From: Cunninghamia lanceolata
Lineage: Eukaryota; Streptophyta; Pinopsida; Cupressales; Cupressaceae
Assembly (NCBI GenBank): GCA_027924645.1
Contig: BSBN01001225.1
Span: 11,860,001 to 11,924,000, forward strand
DNA length: 64,000 nucleotides
Direction: 5' to 3'
In this document: positions 11,451 through 22,629 of the stretch, piece after piece
Position numbering within the stretch: the stretch's first letter is position 1
Layout: each line of letters starts with the position of its first letter
Translations under genes and position numbers: made by a program
Notes under the pieces: model-generated
The model's input: the letters and a program-made list of their open reading frames with translations, nothing else
Told to the model about the DNA's origin: nothing
Databases searched by the model: none

Positions 11451-13340
11451 CCAGATAGTGTATGCAGATGGCAGGTATTTGATGACAACAAAGATTTACT
11501 GAGATTTCTAGATTGCATTGATGAGTATGAGAACTGGGAAATGGATTTTCAGAACCTTGTAGAGGTTGTAGATGGAAAAAAAACTCTCTTAGGAAAGGAG
11601 GTAATTCAACTCAAGACAAATAAAATCCCTAGAGGGCTGGTAGCTTTAGAGAAAGCTTTTGACAATAGGGACCAATTTGTTACTAAGGCATCCCCAACAA
11701 ACAAGAATGATTTAGAAGAGATAAACTTGGGGACATCTCATGCCCCCAAGAAGGTATATATTGGCAAACAGCTCAAACCACACATCAGAACTATGCTGAT
11801 TGCACTACTGAAAAAGTATAAGCATGTCTTTGCCTAGTCATATGAGGACCTGAAAGCTTATAGGGAGGATTTATTCCAGCATGAAATCCCTTTGGAGCCT
11901 AAAGCTAAACCATTTAGACAAAAACAAAGACCTATCAACCCAACTCTAGCTCCAAAAATGCAGGAAGAACTCATGAAGCTTAGGGAGGCTGGGATAATTA
12001 TGCCTATTAGACACTCAACTTGGGTGTCTAACCTTGTCCTAGTTAGAAAAAAGAACCATGACATAAGGCTCTGTGTTGACTTTAGAAATTTGAATGTATC
12101 TTTTTTGAAGGATAATTATCCTTTGCCTAACATGAAAGCTATGTTGCAGAAGGTAACTGGCTGTGAACTCTTATCCATGATGGATGGATTTTCAGGGTAC
12201 AATCAAGTGAAAGTAAAAGAATCAGAACAGTTCAAGACTGCTTTCACCACTCCATGGGGAACTTATGTATATGTGAGAATGCCATTTGGACTAACAAATG
12301 CAGGTGCCACATTTCAAAGGGCTATGGATGTTGCTTTTGCAGGATTAATTGACTCAATCTTGGCTGTGTATCAAGATGATTTGACAGCTTATTCAAAAAA
12401 GGAAGAGCAACATTGCATGCACTTAAAACAGATTTTTATTAGAGCATTGGAATATGGCATCTCTCTCAACCTAAAGAAATGTGCTTTTGGGGTAGTGGAA
12501 GGAAAATTGCTTGGACACATTGTTTCCAAGGATGGAGTCAGGATTGATCCTGAAAGGGTGGTTGCAATTGATAAGATTCAGATCACTAAAACTGTGAAAG
12601 GTGTTCATTCCTTCTTTGGACAAATTAATTTTGTTAGGAGATTTGTGCCTAACTTTGCAGAGACCACAAAAGACATCTCTAAAATGTTGAAGAAAGGTGC
12701 AACTGTCAAATGGGAAGATGAAGCAACTAAATCATTTCAAAACATCAAAGATGCTATAAAAATGGCTCCTGTGCTAAAATCTCCTGACTTTTCTAAGCCA
12801 TTTCAGTTATTCTCATTTGCTTCTTTTCATACTATTGCTGCATGTTTATTGCAGAAAAATGCAGAAGGTTTTGATCAACCTATAGCTTTCTTTAGCAGGT
12901 AGTTGCAGGTTGTTGAGTTGAAGTATGACATCATGGAGAAGCAAGCATATGCACTGGTTAGAGTAGTCAAACGTTTCAGGCCATATTTGGTAGGCTCTTG
13001 AATAATTGCATATGTGCCTCATGCAGCAATCAAAGATATTTTTACTCAACAGGAGGTAACTGGAAGAAGATGCAGATGGATAAATAAATTGCAAGAGTTT
13101 GACATTGAAATACAGATCACAAAATTGGTAAGAGGACAAGGTTTGGCAAAACTGATGACACAGTCAAATCTACAGGCATGCCAAGTGAATGTAGTGCATA
13201 ATGAAATTATAAATATGTCAGAATCTGAGTGTTATAAAGACATAGTACATTATTTACAGAATTTGAACTATCCTTCCCATCTCAATGACAATCAGATGAG
13301 AACCTTGAAGCTACATGCTATTACATACATTATTGTTTAA
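11412..13340 (+). pseudogene. Reverse transcriptase and degenerate RNase H (Ty3 type)
   Basis: The frame starts in a linker at 11412. It meets TAG at about 11835 (in the VFA-SYEDLKAY stretch) and reopens to give a full RT: RQKQRPINPTLAPKMQEEL, VDFRNLN, SMMDGFSGYNQV, FGLTNAGATFQ and the catalytic YQDD at 12369-12380. The connected RNase H has LFSFASFHTIAACLL where an Asp would normally lead the domain, so its first catalytic residue is absent. Stops at 12901 and about 13000 (TAG, TGA) interrupt the C-terminal part, which is recognisable to LVRGQGLAKLM near 13140. The missing Asp fits the known pattern that Tat elements keep a decayed RNase H beside RT and rely on the extra one. Confidence 0.92.
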
Positions 13341-13346
13341 GAAGAG

Positions 13347-14484
13347 TTGTATTGGAAAAGTTCTGATGGCATGCTACTTAGATGTGTGGATGAAAATCAG
13401 GCCAGAGATATTCTAAGTGATGCACAATGGAGTGTGTGGTGGACACTATGCTGCCCATACAACAACCCACAAAATTCTCAGAGCTGGCTATTGGTGGCCA
13501 ACTCTCTTCTTAGATGCACAAAGAATGGTAAGAAAATGTGATCCTTGCCAAAGGTTCTTAGGAAAGCTGAAGTATGAAGGTGCATTGCCCCTTAGGACTA
13601 TAACTGTAGAAGCCCCATTTCAATAATGGGGAATTGATTTTATAGGGGAAATTTCAGAAAAATCAAGTGGAGGACATAGTTGGATTCTTGTTGCCACTGA
13701 TTACTTCACTAAATGGATTGAAGCCATTCCAACTAAGAAGGCTACAAGCAAAGTGGTGATCAATTTCATTTTAGAAAATATTGTTATCAGATTTGGAGTA
13801 CCAACCAAAGTGGTCATGGATAATGCAATGTGCTTTAGGTCTGGTGAGTTTATTGATTTTTGCAAAACTTATGGAATTGATTTGTCTCATACATCACCAT
13901 ACCATCCACAAGGAAATGGTCAGACCGAGTCAAGCAACAGAAGTCTCATGAAAACCATCAAGAGAGTGATAGATAAAAACAAGAGATCTTGGGATTCAAA
14001 GCTGAAGTTGGCATTATGGCCTGACATGGTGACAGTGAAAAGAGCAATTGGAAGGTCACCTTTTGAATTAGTATATGGTGTAGTAGCTAGGTTGCCTGTG
14101 AACAATCTCTTACCAGTGTACAGATTCATACAAGAAAATGATGAGGAGATCGAGGACCCAATGACTGAAAGAATAAATCAGCTGGTTGCACTAGATGAAA
14201 TCAAGAGAGAAGCACAGAAAACAAACATCAAGAAATAGCAAAAAGTGAAATATCTGTTTGATAAAAGGGCTGCAGCGAGAAGGTTTCAAATAGGTGACTT
14301 AGTGCTCATGTGGAATGTAAGAAGCCAGGATAAGGGCAAGCATGGTAAATTTGAGCCCTTATGGACCGGCTCGTATCAAATTGGCAATGTCTATGAGAAT
14401 GATTCTTACTTTCTCCAAGCCCTCAATGGTGAACTACTGGAATTGCCAGTGCACGGTAAATTCCTTAAAGCTTTTTTCACATAA
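13347..14484 (+). pseudogene. Integrase (Ty3 type) with DDE triad, frame-broken
   Basis: The HHCC zinc-binding part is split by a one-base change near 13422. Before it the frame reads RCVDENQARDILSD; after it, in the +1 frame, GVCGGHYAAH and KCDPCQRF. A TAA at 13624-13626 precedes the core. The catalytic acids are present: D in WGIDFIGE (13636-13638), D in VMDNAMCF (13819-13821) and E in GQTESSNRS (13927-13929). The last two are 35 residues apart, the usual D,D35E spacing. A TAG at about 14236 separates the core from the C-terminal DNA-binding part (RFQIGDLVLMW, 14245-14484). No chromodomain is seen. Confidence 0.9.
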
Positions 14485-14642
14485 ATGAGTACCTTCTGTG
14501 CACACTGTAAATTAGGTGTAAGTATTTTGTACATGACTTGTATAGTCAGTCGTGTTTTGTGTTTTGTGTTTTGTCTGGTCTGCCCCAGAGTAGTCTGGTC
14601 CTCATTGCAGTCTTGCACCTGCACATCCCCAATCAGAGCCTG
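14485..14642 (+). other. Ty3 element 3' leader without a polypurine tract
   Basis: This is the stretch between the end of integrase and the 3' LTR. It is T/G-rich then C-rich and ends CCCAATCAGAGCCTG directly before TGTTGG. A polypurine tract, needed to prime plus-strand DNA, would be expected here, and I cannot find one. Confidence 0.6.
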
Positions 14643-16514
14643 TGTTGGTAATTATTTATGTTTAGGGTTTTAAGTTTGAACATTTGTAGATTTTCCCATT
14701 TAAATCCTAAAATTTTTGAGTCATGGTGTCTTGCATTGTTCTGCCTTTTCTGATGTTGGTGTTCTGTGGTGGGTTCCTGGTTATTAAGTCTCATCCTCAT
14801 GCATTAGTGTTCAAAGGTTGACCAACCCCCACACAGTGTTTTACCACTTGTCCCTATCGCACTTCATAAAAAATGCTAAGTTCTATGCATGTAAAGGTGA
14901 ATTGTATATTGGCAGGCTTGAAAATCTCAATGAGCTTCCAAAAATGGTGAAAAAACTGAGTTATATGCATTTTAAATGCATATCGGGCTCAGAAGGATGC
15001 ATGTACATTGGGGGAATCTGTTTCAGATTCCTAGAATATTCTTGGCATGTATATCAGGTTTTCTTGTACAAGTTTTGTTGTATGTGCCAGCATACAAAGG
15101 TTATATACAAGTGAAAAATATGCAATGGTGGAATATACATTGAAGATTCCTTGAAGATGCTGCCGTTGTATCAAGCAGGTGAGTTGTATGTTTGTTTTGT
15201 TGTATGTTCGACATACAATGCCAAGTATACACTACGGATTTCAAAAGGAGTTCAAAACAAGGCTAGAGCCAGGTCAGGTCCGGAAGTATATGCAGGAGGG
15301 AATGAATGTATGTCTGACATACATTAGGTTTATACAAAGGCAGAAGATGCAGTTGGTGGGGCCCGCCGCAATTTTATACAAATAGGTTTGTACATGTTCA
15401 ATATACAAGGGAAGAATGTATATGGAATATTCTGAAAAGATTCCCTGCTTGTATGTTTGTGTTTGTATATTCAGCATACAAACAAAATACACATTCGAAT
15501 ATACAATGAACGAATATGCATTCCGGACCCAAAGGAGAAGTCAGATGCGGCGGATAAATTTTTGAGATCCGCCTTGTATGTATGAGGCGTTTGTATATGC
15601 AATTAGACATTAGGATATGCAAGCAAGAGGACATCCAACCCAGACGCGATGGAGGAATAAAATGCAACAAATAATAATTTGAGGTCCGTGGGTTGTATAA
15701 AGCGCTTGTATATGCTGATATACAAGCCGATATACAAAGGTGAGAGATGCAAGCTAGACCCGAGTAGTTTTTTCAATTTGTTCTAAATTGGCATGGGGTC
15801 TGCCATGTATATTAAGTTGTTGCATGTATATGCATTTTGCATATACAAGGGTTTTTGAAAGACAAACAGTATTAATTGTATATGCATTTGAACATGCATA
15901 TACAAAGGGTGAAAAGGGCAAAATTGGAAAGCAAAAAGTCAGTGATAGATACATGGAGCGCCTACGTGGCACGTGATCATTGGTTCTTGGATTTTCTGCT
16001 AGTTTTTGGGCCGTCTGATCTTAGCGATGGAATACTGTGAATGGGGAAATCGGTTGATCAATTATCAATAATAAACCCAAACAACAATGAAATGTGCGAA
16101 TAACAAGAATAAACAAATGAAAGCATAAAACTTACAAACTTGTTACCCTGCGGCTTCCATTGCTCGCCTATTCTTTCTTGATCTTGAGTGATGAAGGTTG
16201 GTCCTCAAGGAGCTTGCTTCCTTGCTTCGATTCTTCAAGATAAAAAGGAGAAATGGCTATATGATGGATGATATGGGACGGCTAGGATGATTTCTGCATT
16301 ATGATGGTATGGAGAAGAGAATTGAGAAGAAGAAGAAGATTCCCTAGAGGAATTTGGGCATAGTAAGGATGCCAGAAGAAGTCTCTCAAATTGCTTAGAA
16401 GGTTCTTTTTATAGATTTTTTGAAAATAAAACAGAGGGTGAGGATCAAAAGAGATGAGATCAATGGCTCTCATTTTTTGTGAATCTTTAATTCATAATGG
16501 ATGAATTAAAAATT

Positions 16515-16775
16515 TAGAGTGGAGGATAGTGAGTTATGACAATTGAATTAAGAATTCATGGTGGAGGATAATGGGTTATGACAATTGGATTAAGAATTCA
16601 TGGTGGAGGATAGTGAGTTATGACAATTGGATTAAGAATTCATGGTGGAGAATAATGAGGAACAATTGAATTGAAAATTCAATGAGTGGAGAATAGTGGG
16701 GAACAATTGAATTGAAAATTCAATTGGTGGAGGATAGTGGGGAACAATTGAATTAAGAATTCAATTTTAGATTTT
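16515..16775. repeat. About six copies of a 39-42 bp tandem repeat in the solo LTR
   Basis: Copies are marked by (G/A)ACAATTG(A/G)ATTAAGAATTC preceded by GGTGGAGGATA. Copy starts at 16538, 16580, 16622, 16661, 16702 and 16743 give steps of 42, 42, 39, 41 and 41 bp. The AAGAATTC to AAAATTC drift separates early and late copies. Confidence 0.85.
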
Positions 16776-16788
16776 GGAGGATATTAGC

Positions 16789-17038
16789 TAATTAAATATT
16801 AAGAATATTTAATTATATGTGCAACATGGTGAGGTGGAAGAGATGAGGTGGAAAGATGAGCTGGATTGATGAGGTGGATTGATGATTTGAGACATTAGAA
16901 GAATTTAGGGATTTTAATTAAATAAAATGATTTTATTTAATTGTAGGATAATGAACCAATCAAATAAACTTATAATATTTATTTGATTGACAGAAGAAAA
17001 TAAGAATTAAGATAAATATTAGAATATTTACTTAATTC
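16789..17038. other. Hairpin cluster near the U3 end of the solo LTR
   Basis: There are four stems: TAATTAAATATT/AATATTTAATTA (16789-16815), AATTAAATAAAAT/ATTTTATTTAATT with a one-base loop (16916-16942), CAATCAAATAAA/TTTATTTGATTG (16957-16989), and GAATTAAG...AATATT paired with AATATTTACTTAATTC (17004-17038, one bulge). Confidence 0.85.
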
Positions 17039-18360
17039 AATCTGAACCAATTTTAGGCTATTACAAAAATAGATCAACGGTCAGGTTTTAAACCTTCAAC
17101 GATGGATTTTCCTTGTGTCTGTAGTCAATTTTTGAGTAGGAAAACTCCATGGGTCCGCTGTTACAATTTCCAAGGGGAGCTGCGAGTAGTTGTGCTATTA
17201 ACGGCAACGTACAGAGGCATGGGCCGATGGTTGAACGGCCAGCTACCAGGTTTATGACAATGATCTTTAAACGGTGGTGCAGGTCACAAGCTCACCTCTC
17301 TCTCTTTTGTTTTCCCCGGCTGCCTTCAATATTTTGGGCACCATTTCTGGTGCAATGTATCTGGTGGGATTTTTGACTTGTGATGTAATTAATTTGCTAG
17401 ATGTACAGTTTGGCTATATGAGGGGCAAACTGTTTCATTCATTGGTTGTTGAAAACTGGACAAGTTTTGGTGCTATAATTGGATGTAATTTCATCAGTGG
17501 CTCTATTTTGGGGTACTTTGTGAGTTTATGAGTTGTATGTTGTATGTTTTATGCATAGAATTCATCAGTTTCACGTTGATTTAAATGAGTAATGCTTTAC
17601 AGCATGTATTTTGTTATTTGTCTCCAAATCGAATGTGTTCTTTTATGAATCTAAATAGCTAAGGGGTGTTAGGGATTCTAGGATATGGTTTTCCTATGTT
17701 GAAATGCTTGATCTTTTACTTTTGCTCAAGGAGTAGATTAAATGTTTTGGGTTAAGTATTGAGAAGAATACATTGTAGTGAGGATGTTCATAAGCAGAAA
17801 TAACTGAATACTTTATCTTGGGTATTGTCTGTAAGGCAGACATTACAAAACCCCTTGAAATCTGATTAGTGTTTTGAGTCTATGATAAACATTCACATAT
17901 ATATGTCTATTGACTCTGAGCCCTGGATAGGCACTGATCTAGTCTTGTATCTCTGTTGCAACCCAAAGTCTCAGCTTTGCATCCAAACATAAAATCAAAC
18001 TCAAAATTTATATACAAACCTTTAGGACTTTAGAAATAGCTTTAGGATCCAAAATCCTCTGTCTACAACTGAATATAGGCCCAAAGCTAGCCCCTTTGTA
18101 CTTATCTCACAGTTTTGGTCTGCATAATAGAGGATTTATCTGCTTTGTGTCAGCATCTCAGTCCTTTCATAGTTATATCTCATGGATGTCTAATAGGGAA
18201 TAGCCCCCTTGGTTTTGTAGAGCCTAAAGAAGAAGAGGTGATATTTATAGAGTCTATCTCCTATACTGTTGGCCCCTGACCCAGAAATCTTGTTGATCAA
18301 TGATGGCTACCTTGTAGGGATAACTAGGAATAAGTATCCAGTCTGGGAAAATTACCAACA

Positions 18361-20200
18361 CAACCCTATCTCTAATCCTTATACCCTCCACAGTCTACTC
18401 TAACCCTAATCCCTTGACCCTCAACCCTATCCCTAAACCCTTAACCCTCAAACCTCAACCCTCAACCCTCAACGCCAAACCCTAATCCCTCAACCCTTAA
18501 CTCTGATCCCTCAACCCTCAACCCTATCCCTAAACCCTAAACCCTAAAGCCTCAACTCTCAACGTCAAATCCTAATCCATCAATCCTTCACTCTAATCCC
18601 TCAACCCTAAACCCTATCCCTAAACCCTCAACACTATACCTTAAACCCTAATCCCTCAACCCTCAACTCTCAACCCTAAACCTTATCCCTAAACCCTAAT
18701 CCCTCAACCCTTAACCCTAATCTGTCATCCCTCAACTCTAATCCCTAATCCCTCAACCCTCAACCCTAATCTATCATCCCTAAACCCTAAATGCTATCCC
18801 TATTCCTAGAACCTCAACGGGCTCGATACTATACCTTAAACCCTAATCCCTTATCCTTAAACCCTCCAACCCTATCCCTAATCCTTATACCCTCGACACT
18901 CTACTTTAACCCTAATCCCTCGACCCTCAACCCTATCCCGAAACCCTTAACCCTCAAACCTCAATGTACTCAACCCTCAATATCAAACCCTAATCCCTCA
19001 ACCCTTAACTCTGATCCCTTGACCCTTAACCCTTAAAACTTGAACCCTAAAACCTATCCCTACATGCTCGACACTCGACACTATATCTTAAACCCTAATC
19101 CCTTAACCCTCATCTCTAAAGCCTCAACCCTAAATCCTTAAACCTTCAACCCTAAACCCTATCCCTAATCCCTCTACCTTCGACACTCTTATTTAATCCT
19201 AATCCCTTGACCATTAACCTTATCCCTCAACCTCAACCCTCAACCCTCAACCCTTAACTCTCAACATTAAACCCTAATTCATCAACCCTAAACCCTAATC
19301 CCTCAAACCTAAACCCTATCCCTAAACCATAAACCCTCAACACTATACCTTAAACCCTAATCCCTATCCCTCAACCCTCAACCCTTAAAACTTAAACCCT
19401 ATCCCTACACCCTCAACACTTGACACTATATCTTAAGCCTTAAACCCTCATCCCTAAAGCCTCAACCCTCAACCCTAAACCTTCAACCCTAAACCTTATC
19501 CCTAATCCCTCTATCCTCGACACTCTAACCCTAACCTCAACATTAAATGCTAATTTGTCAACCCTAAACCCTAATCCGTCAACCCTAAACCCTATCCCTA
19601 AACCCTCAACCCTCAACACTATACCTTAAACCCTAATCTATCAACCCTAAAATCTAATCCCTCAACCCTCAACCCTAAACATTATCAATAACCCCTCAAC
19701 CCTCAACACTATACCTTAAACCCTAATCCCTCAACCCTCAACCCTCAACCCTAATCCCTCAACCCTCAACCCTAATCCCTCATCCCTAAACCCTAAACGC
19801 TATCCCTATTCCTAAACCCTCAACCCTCGACACTATACCTTAAATCCTAATCCCTTATCCCTAAACTCTAAACCCTATCTCTCAACCCTTAACCCTTAAA
19901 AATTACACCCTAAAACCTATCCATAAACCCTCAACGCTCAACACTATATTTTAAACCCTAATCCCTTAACCCTCAGTCCTAAAGTCTCAACCCTCAATCG
20001 TTAAACCTTCAACCCTAAACCCTATCCTTAAACCCTCAACCCTCAACCCTCAACTCTCAACATTAAACCCTAATCCGTCAACCCTAAACCCTAATCCGTC
20101 AACCCTAAACCCTATCCCTAAACTCTCAACCCTCAACACTATACCTTACACCATAATCCCTCAACCCTAAACCCTAAACCCTATCCCTAAACCCAACAAA
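18361..20200. repeat. Telomere-like satellite, right block
   Basis: It continues the left array directly after the retrotransposon, with the same heptamer variants and the same landmark order at first (CGCCAAACCCTAATCCC near 18475). Further right the order becomes less regular and units such as CAACACTATACC are more frequent. A low-complexity open frame here is a by-product of the repeat. Confidence 0.9.
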
Positions 20201-20577
20201 ACTACTTTGCCTTATGTTAGGTTGTTAAACCCATCATTTTTGACACTCTTCTCTTAAAGATATTTGAGTTGCAAGAATATGTCAGAAAAATGGCTATGAA
20301 CTTTTTTAATGTTAGTAATGTTATATGGCATGTTTTTCTGGCCCATTTGGGGTTCATTATGCCAATAGGTGTACACACTATGAGAAAAGCTTTGCGTATG
20401 GTACATCCACAGTGAGTAATTAATAGTTGAAATCAGAAGGATGATCATTATGAGAAAAGATTTGCATTGGGGTACATCTATGTTTCTTGCTGTCCATCCC
20501 GCACTTAGGGGAGGTATATTGTTATGAAATAGGCAAATAATCTCCCATTGTTTACTAGCTCTATCCACAAGAACTAG
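20200..20577 (+). mobile_element. Small retrotransposon fragment inserted in the satellite
   Basis: This non-satellite segment interrupts the array between CCCTAAACCC and AAACTATACCTTAAACCC. Near its end a purine run, AGGGGAGG (20507-20514), is followed after a few bases by TGTTATGAAATAGG (from 20520). That looks like a polypurine tract and LTR start of a Copia-type element on the plus strand. The piece before it may be the end of pol, but I could not recognise domains. No target duplication was found. Confidence 0.4.
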
Positions 20578-20890
20578 TAAACTATACCTTAAACCCTAAT
20601 CCCTCAACCCTAAACTTTCAACCCTAAACCCTATCCCTAATCCCTCTACCATCAACACTCTACCTTAACCGTAATCCCTCGACCCTTAACCTAAACGCTA
20701 TCCCTAAAGCCTCAACCCTAAACCCTAATCCCTCAAGGTCCTAAACTCTAATCCCTTATCCCTAAACTCTAAATCCTATCCCTAAATGCTCAACCCTCAA
20801 CCTTAAACCTTAATCACTCAATCCTTATCCACCCCTCTCCTCCCCTATCTTGCTCACTCCCATCTCTACCCTCCTCTACCCTCGACACTA
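20578..20890. repeat. Telomere-like satellite, terminal block
   Basis: CCCTAAA-type units resume after the small insertion and fade into C-rich sequence (CCACCCCTCTCCTCCCC) by about 20870. Confidence 0.85.
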
Positions 20891-20987
20891 TACATACATA
20901 CATATAGGCATACATAGATACATACATACATTTAGGCATACGTAGATACATACATACATACATATAGGCATACATACATACATACAT
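20887..20987. repeat. CATA/ATAC tetranucleotide microsatellite
   Basis: Runs of CATA are broken three times by a TAGGCATA variant. It marks the right border of the satellite. Confidence 0.9.
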
Positions 20988-22064
20988 GATTAATAGCCTT
21001 GAACATAAAAAAATTTAAGGAGAAAATAACACAAGTGCGTTATAACGTGCTCGCATTATGTTCCCCATGACAAACATCACAAACTTTTGCAGAAAAGGAA
21101 AAATGCAAAGAAAAAACTAACGCGCTCACATTATGTTTTGCTTTGGGAATCCCAAGCCTTGGGCTTGGGATTTGCTTTGAATTTCCAACCCAAAGGCTTG
21201 GAGTGCCTTTTCAACATCCACAGACGTGTTTTTCCATATTCTTCAAGATTTCACATAATTTCGTTCGTGTTAACCCTCAGATTTGCATGTGTTTCAAGGT
21301 TGAACAAATCGAACACCTGGGTAATGTTAGGCTTTCTCTTAGCTATTTGAGATGTGATTTTTTTCACATTTTAACAATTTTAAGCCTTTCATCTTTAATT
21401 TCTTTTGTTTGTGTGTCTGTTTCTGGGCAAAAACCACTGTTTGGTCTTTTTTTCATTGTAAATTAACTATTCATTGAGATTTCAAAAAAATTACATATTT
21501 AGAAACTAGACTCCATTCTAAAAATATTAAAAAAAGGAAAAAATGATTTTCAATTAGTTTTCAAAATTTATAGGGGTAGCACGACCAATATTCTATTTTT
21601 TAGGATGTGTCCACTTTAAAAATTAGTAAAAAATCAAATATTCATCAAAAAATTATCAGAAAAATCGGGCATAAACTACATGCTATTAGCTAATTTCTCA
21701 CCAAAGAGATTTTAAAAATACTAAAAAAAAGTTGACCTTTTGAGGGAGCCACAAAACATGCTATGTTATGTTTTTTTGACAGAAACAACACCAATTTCTG
21801 TGGCTCTCTCTTTTGAACCCCTTAATCTATGCCATTTTCAAAAAAAAATAGTAGTTTAGAAAGTAGACTCGGAGCACTACAAACATTGTTTGGTTGTATC
21901 TCCAAATTTTGAGTATAACTATGCTCAATTTCTCATCCAAGGCTAGCATTTCTTGATTTAAAAAAAAAGTGGCCACTTAAGACCCCTTTTTGGTGCCCCA
22001 TCTTCTTGCACTTACCCTGATGTGCACTAGGGCTTGGTGGTAGTGTGTTCATCTCTGTTGGCAT
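20988..22064. other. AT-rich intergenic stretch
   Basis: No coding region or element ends are recognised. A motif TGCGTTATAACG at 21036-21050 and ACGCGCTCACATTATG at 21120-21136 recall the 2485-2515 motif left of the satellite. Confidence 0.4.
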
Positions 22065-22133
22065 TTGTAGACACCTAAAAATGTCTCAACCTTGTTAACC
22101 ATTTTCCTGCATCCTCGCATTACCAATTTCACC

Positions 22134-22629
22134 AATTAATTAAATAAAAATCATAGTTATTTAATTAATTAACCCTAAGTCATTCTTAACCATCTACCCT
22201 TAGCCATTTACCCCTAATTTACCCTTAGTCATGAATTAATTCAATTAATTCAACACTAATCCTTACAACTTCATTCCAATTAATTAAATAAATATTTTTA
22301 ATATTTATTTGGTTAATTTATCCACTTTCCTAATCCTGATTAATTAAATAAATTGTGTTTATTTAATTAATCTACCCTATTCTACCATCTAAACCTAGCC
22401 TAGTTGATTAAATATCAATTATTTAATTAGCTACCCTAACCTACATAACCCCTATACTAAAATTAATTAAATACACCCTTATTTAATTAATTTTAATCCA
22501 TCATTAACCCATCCACTAATTTTATCCAGCCATATTAATTAAGTTAATCCCTTGATTAACTTGGTCAAAACTTGATTAACATCCATTCCCACACCATTTG
22601 AATAAAAATAATTTTTTTTATTCAAATGG
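22134..22629. other. Cluster of seven AT-rich hairpins
   Basis: Stems include AATTAATTAAATAA/TTATTTAATTAATT (22134-22170), a 19-bp stem with 2 mismatches (22278-22318), GATTAATTAAATAAA/TTTATTTAATTAATC (22338-22372), a weaker one at 22404-22430, AAAATTAATTAAATA/TATTTAATTAATTTT (22459-22494), AAGTTAATC/GATTAACTT (22541-22562) and CCATTTGAATAAA/TTTATTCAAATGG (22594-22629). Linkers often contain CTACCCTA or CTAACCCTAA. Confidence 0.9.

Larger units (their letters stand above)
16036..17065 (-). mobile_element. Nested solo LTR of an unrelated element
   Basis: Alignment with the 5' LTR shows that 1.03 kb of foreign DNA interrupts the phrase GCGATGG-AATAC / ATCAACGGTC. Read on the minus strand it begins TGTAATAGCC and ends CCATTCACA, the TG...CA ends of an LTR. 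The flanks AATAC (16031-16035) and AAAAT (17066-17070) fit a decayed 5-bp target duplication (3 of 5). No coding interior is present, so it is a solo LTR left by recombination. It contains a 42-bp tandem repeat and four hairpins near its U3 end. Confidence 0.75.
5236..18360 (+). mobile_element. Full-length Ty3/Gypsy-type LTR retrotransposon inserted in the satellite
   Basis: The element begins TGTTGG and ends CCAACA and is flanked by identical 5-bp target duplications, CAACC (5231-5235 and 18361-18365). Joining the flanks restores the satellite phrase CTCCAACCCTATCC seen elsewhere in the array. Two LTRs of about 2.68 kb enclose a 6.7-kb interior with primer site, gag, protease, RNase H-like domain, reverse transcriptase and integrase, in that order. 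This places it in Ty3/Gypsy (integrase after RT). The extra RNase H-like domain and the primer site suggest the Tat/Ogre-like group. A 310-bp sample of the two LTRs differs at roughly 6% of sites by eye. Every coding part carries stops or frame changes, so this copy is not autonomous. Confidence 0.93.
14643..18360 (+). repeat. 3' LTR of the Ty3 element, enlarged by a nested solo LTR
   Basis: It starts TGTTGGTAAT and ends CCAACA. It is 3718 bp long; removal of the 1030-bp nested insertion and one 5-bp duplication leaves 2683 bp, matching the 2684-bp 5' LTR. The stem-loop cluster of the 5' LTR is kept here. Confidence 0.92.

Noticed and set aside
18791..19036. Proline/Leu/Asn-rich open frame
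   Set aside because: Direct translation of the telomere-like satellite; the same holds for 39997-40343.
20254..20568. 104-residue minus-strand protein gene
   Set aside because: No recognisable domain; the plus-strand purine tract and LTR-like start explain the segment better.
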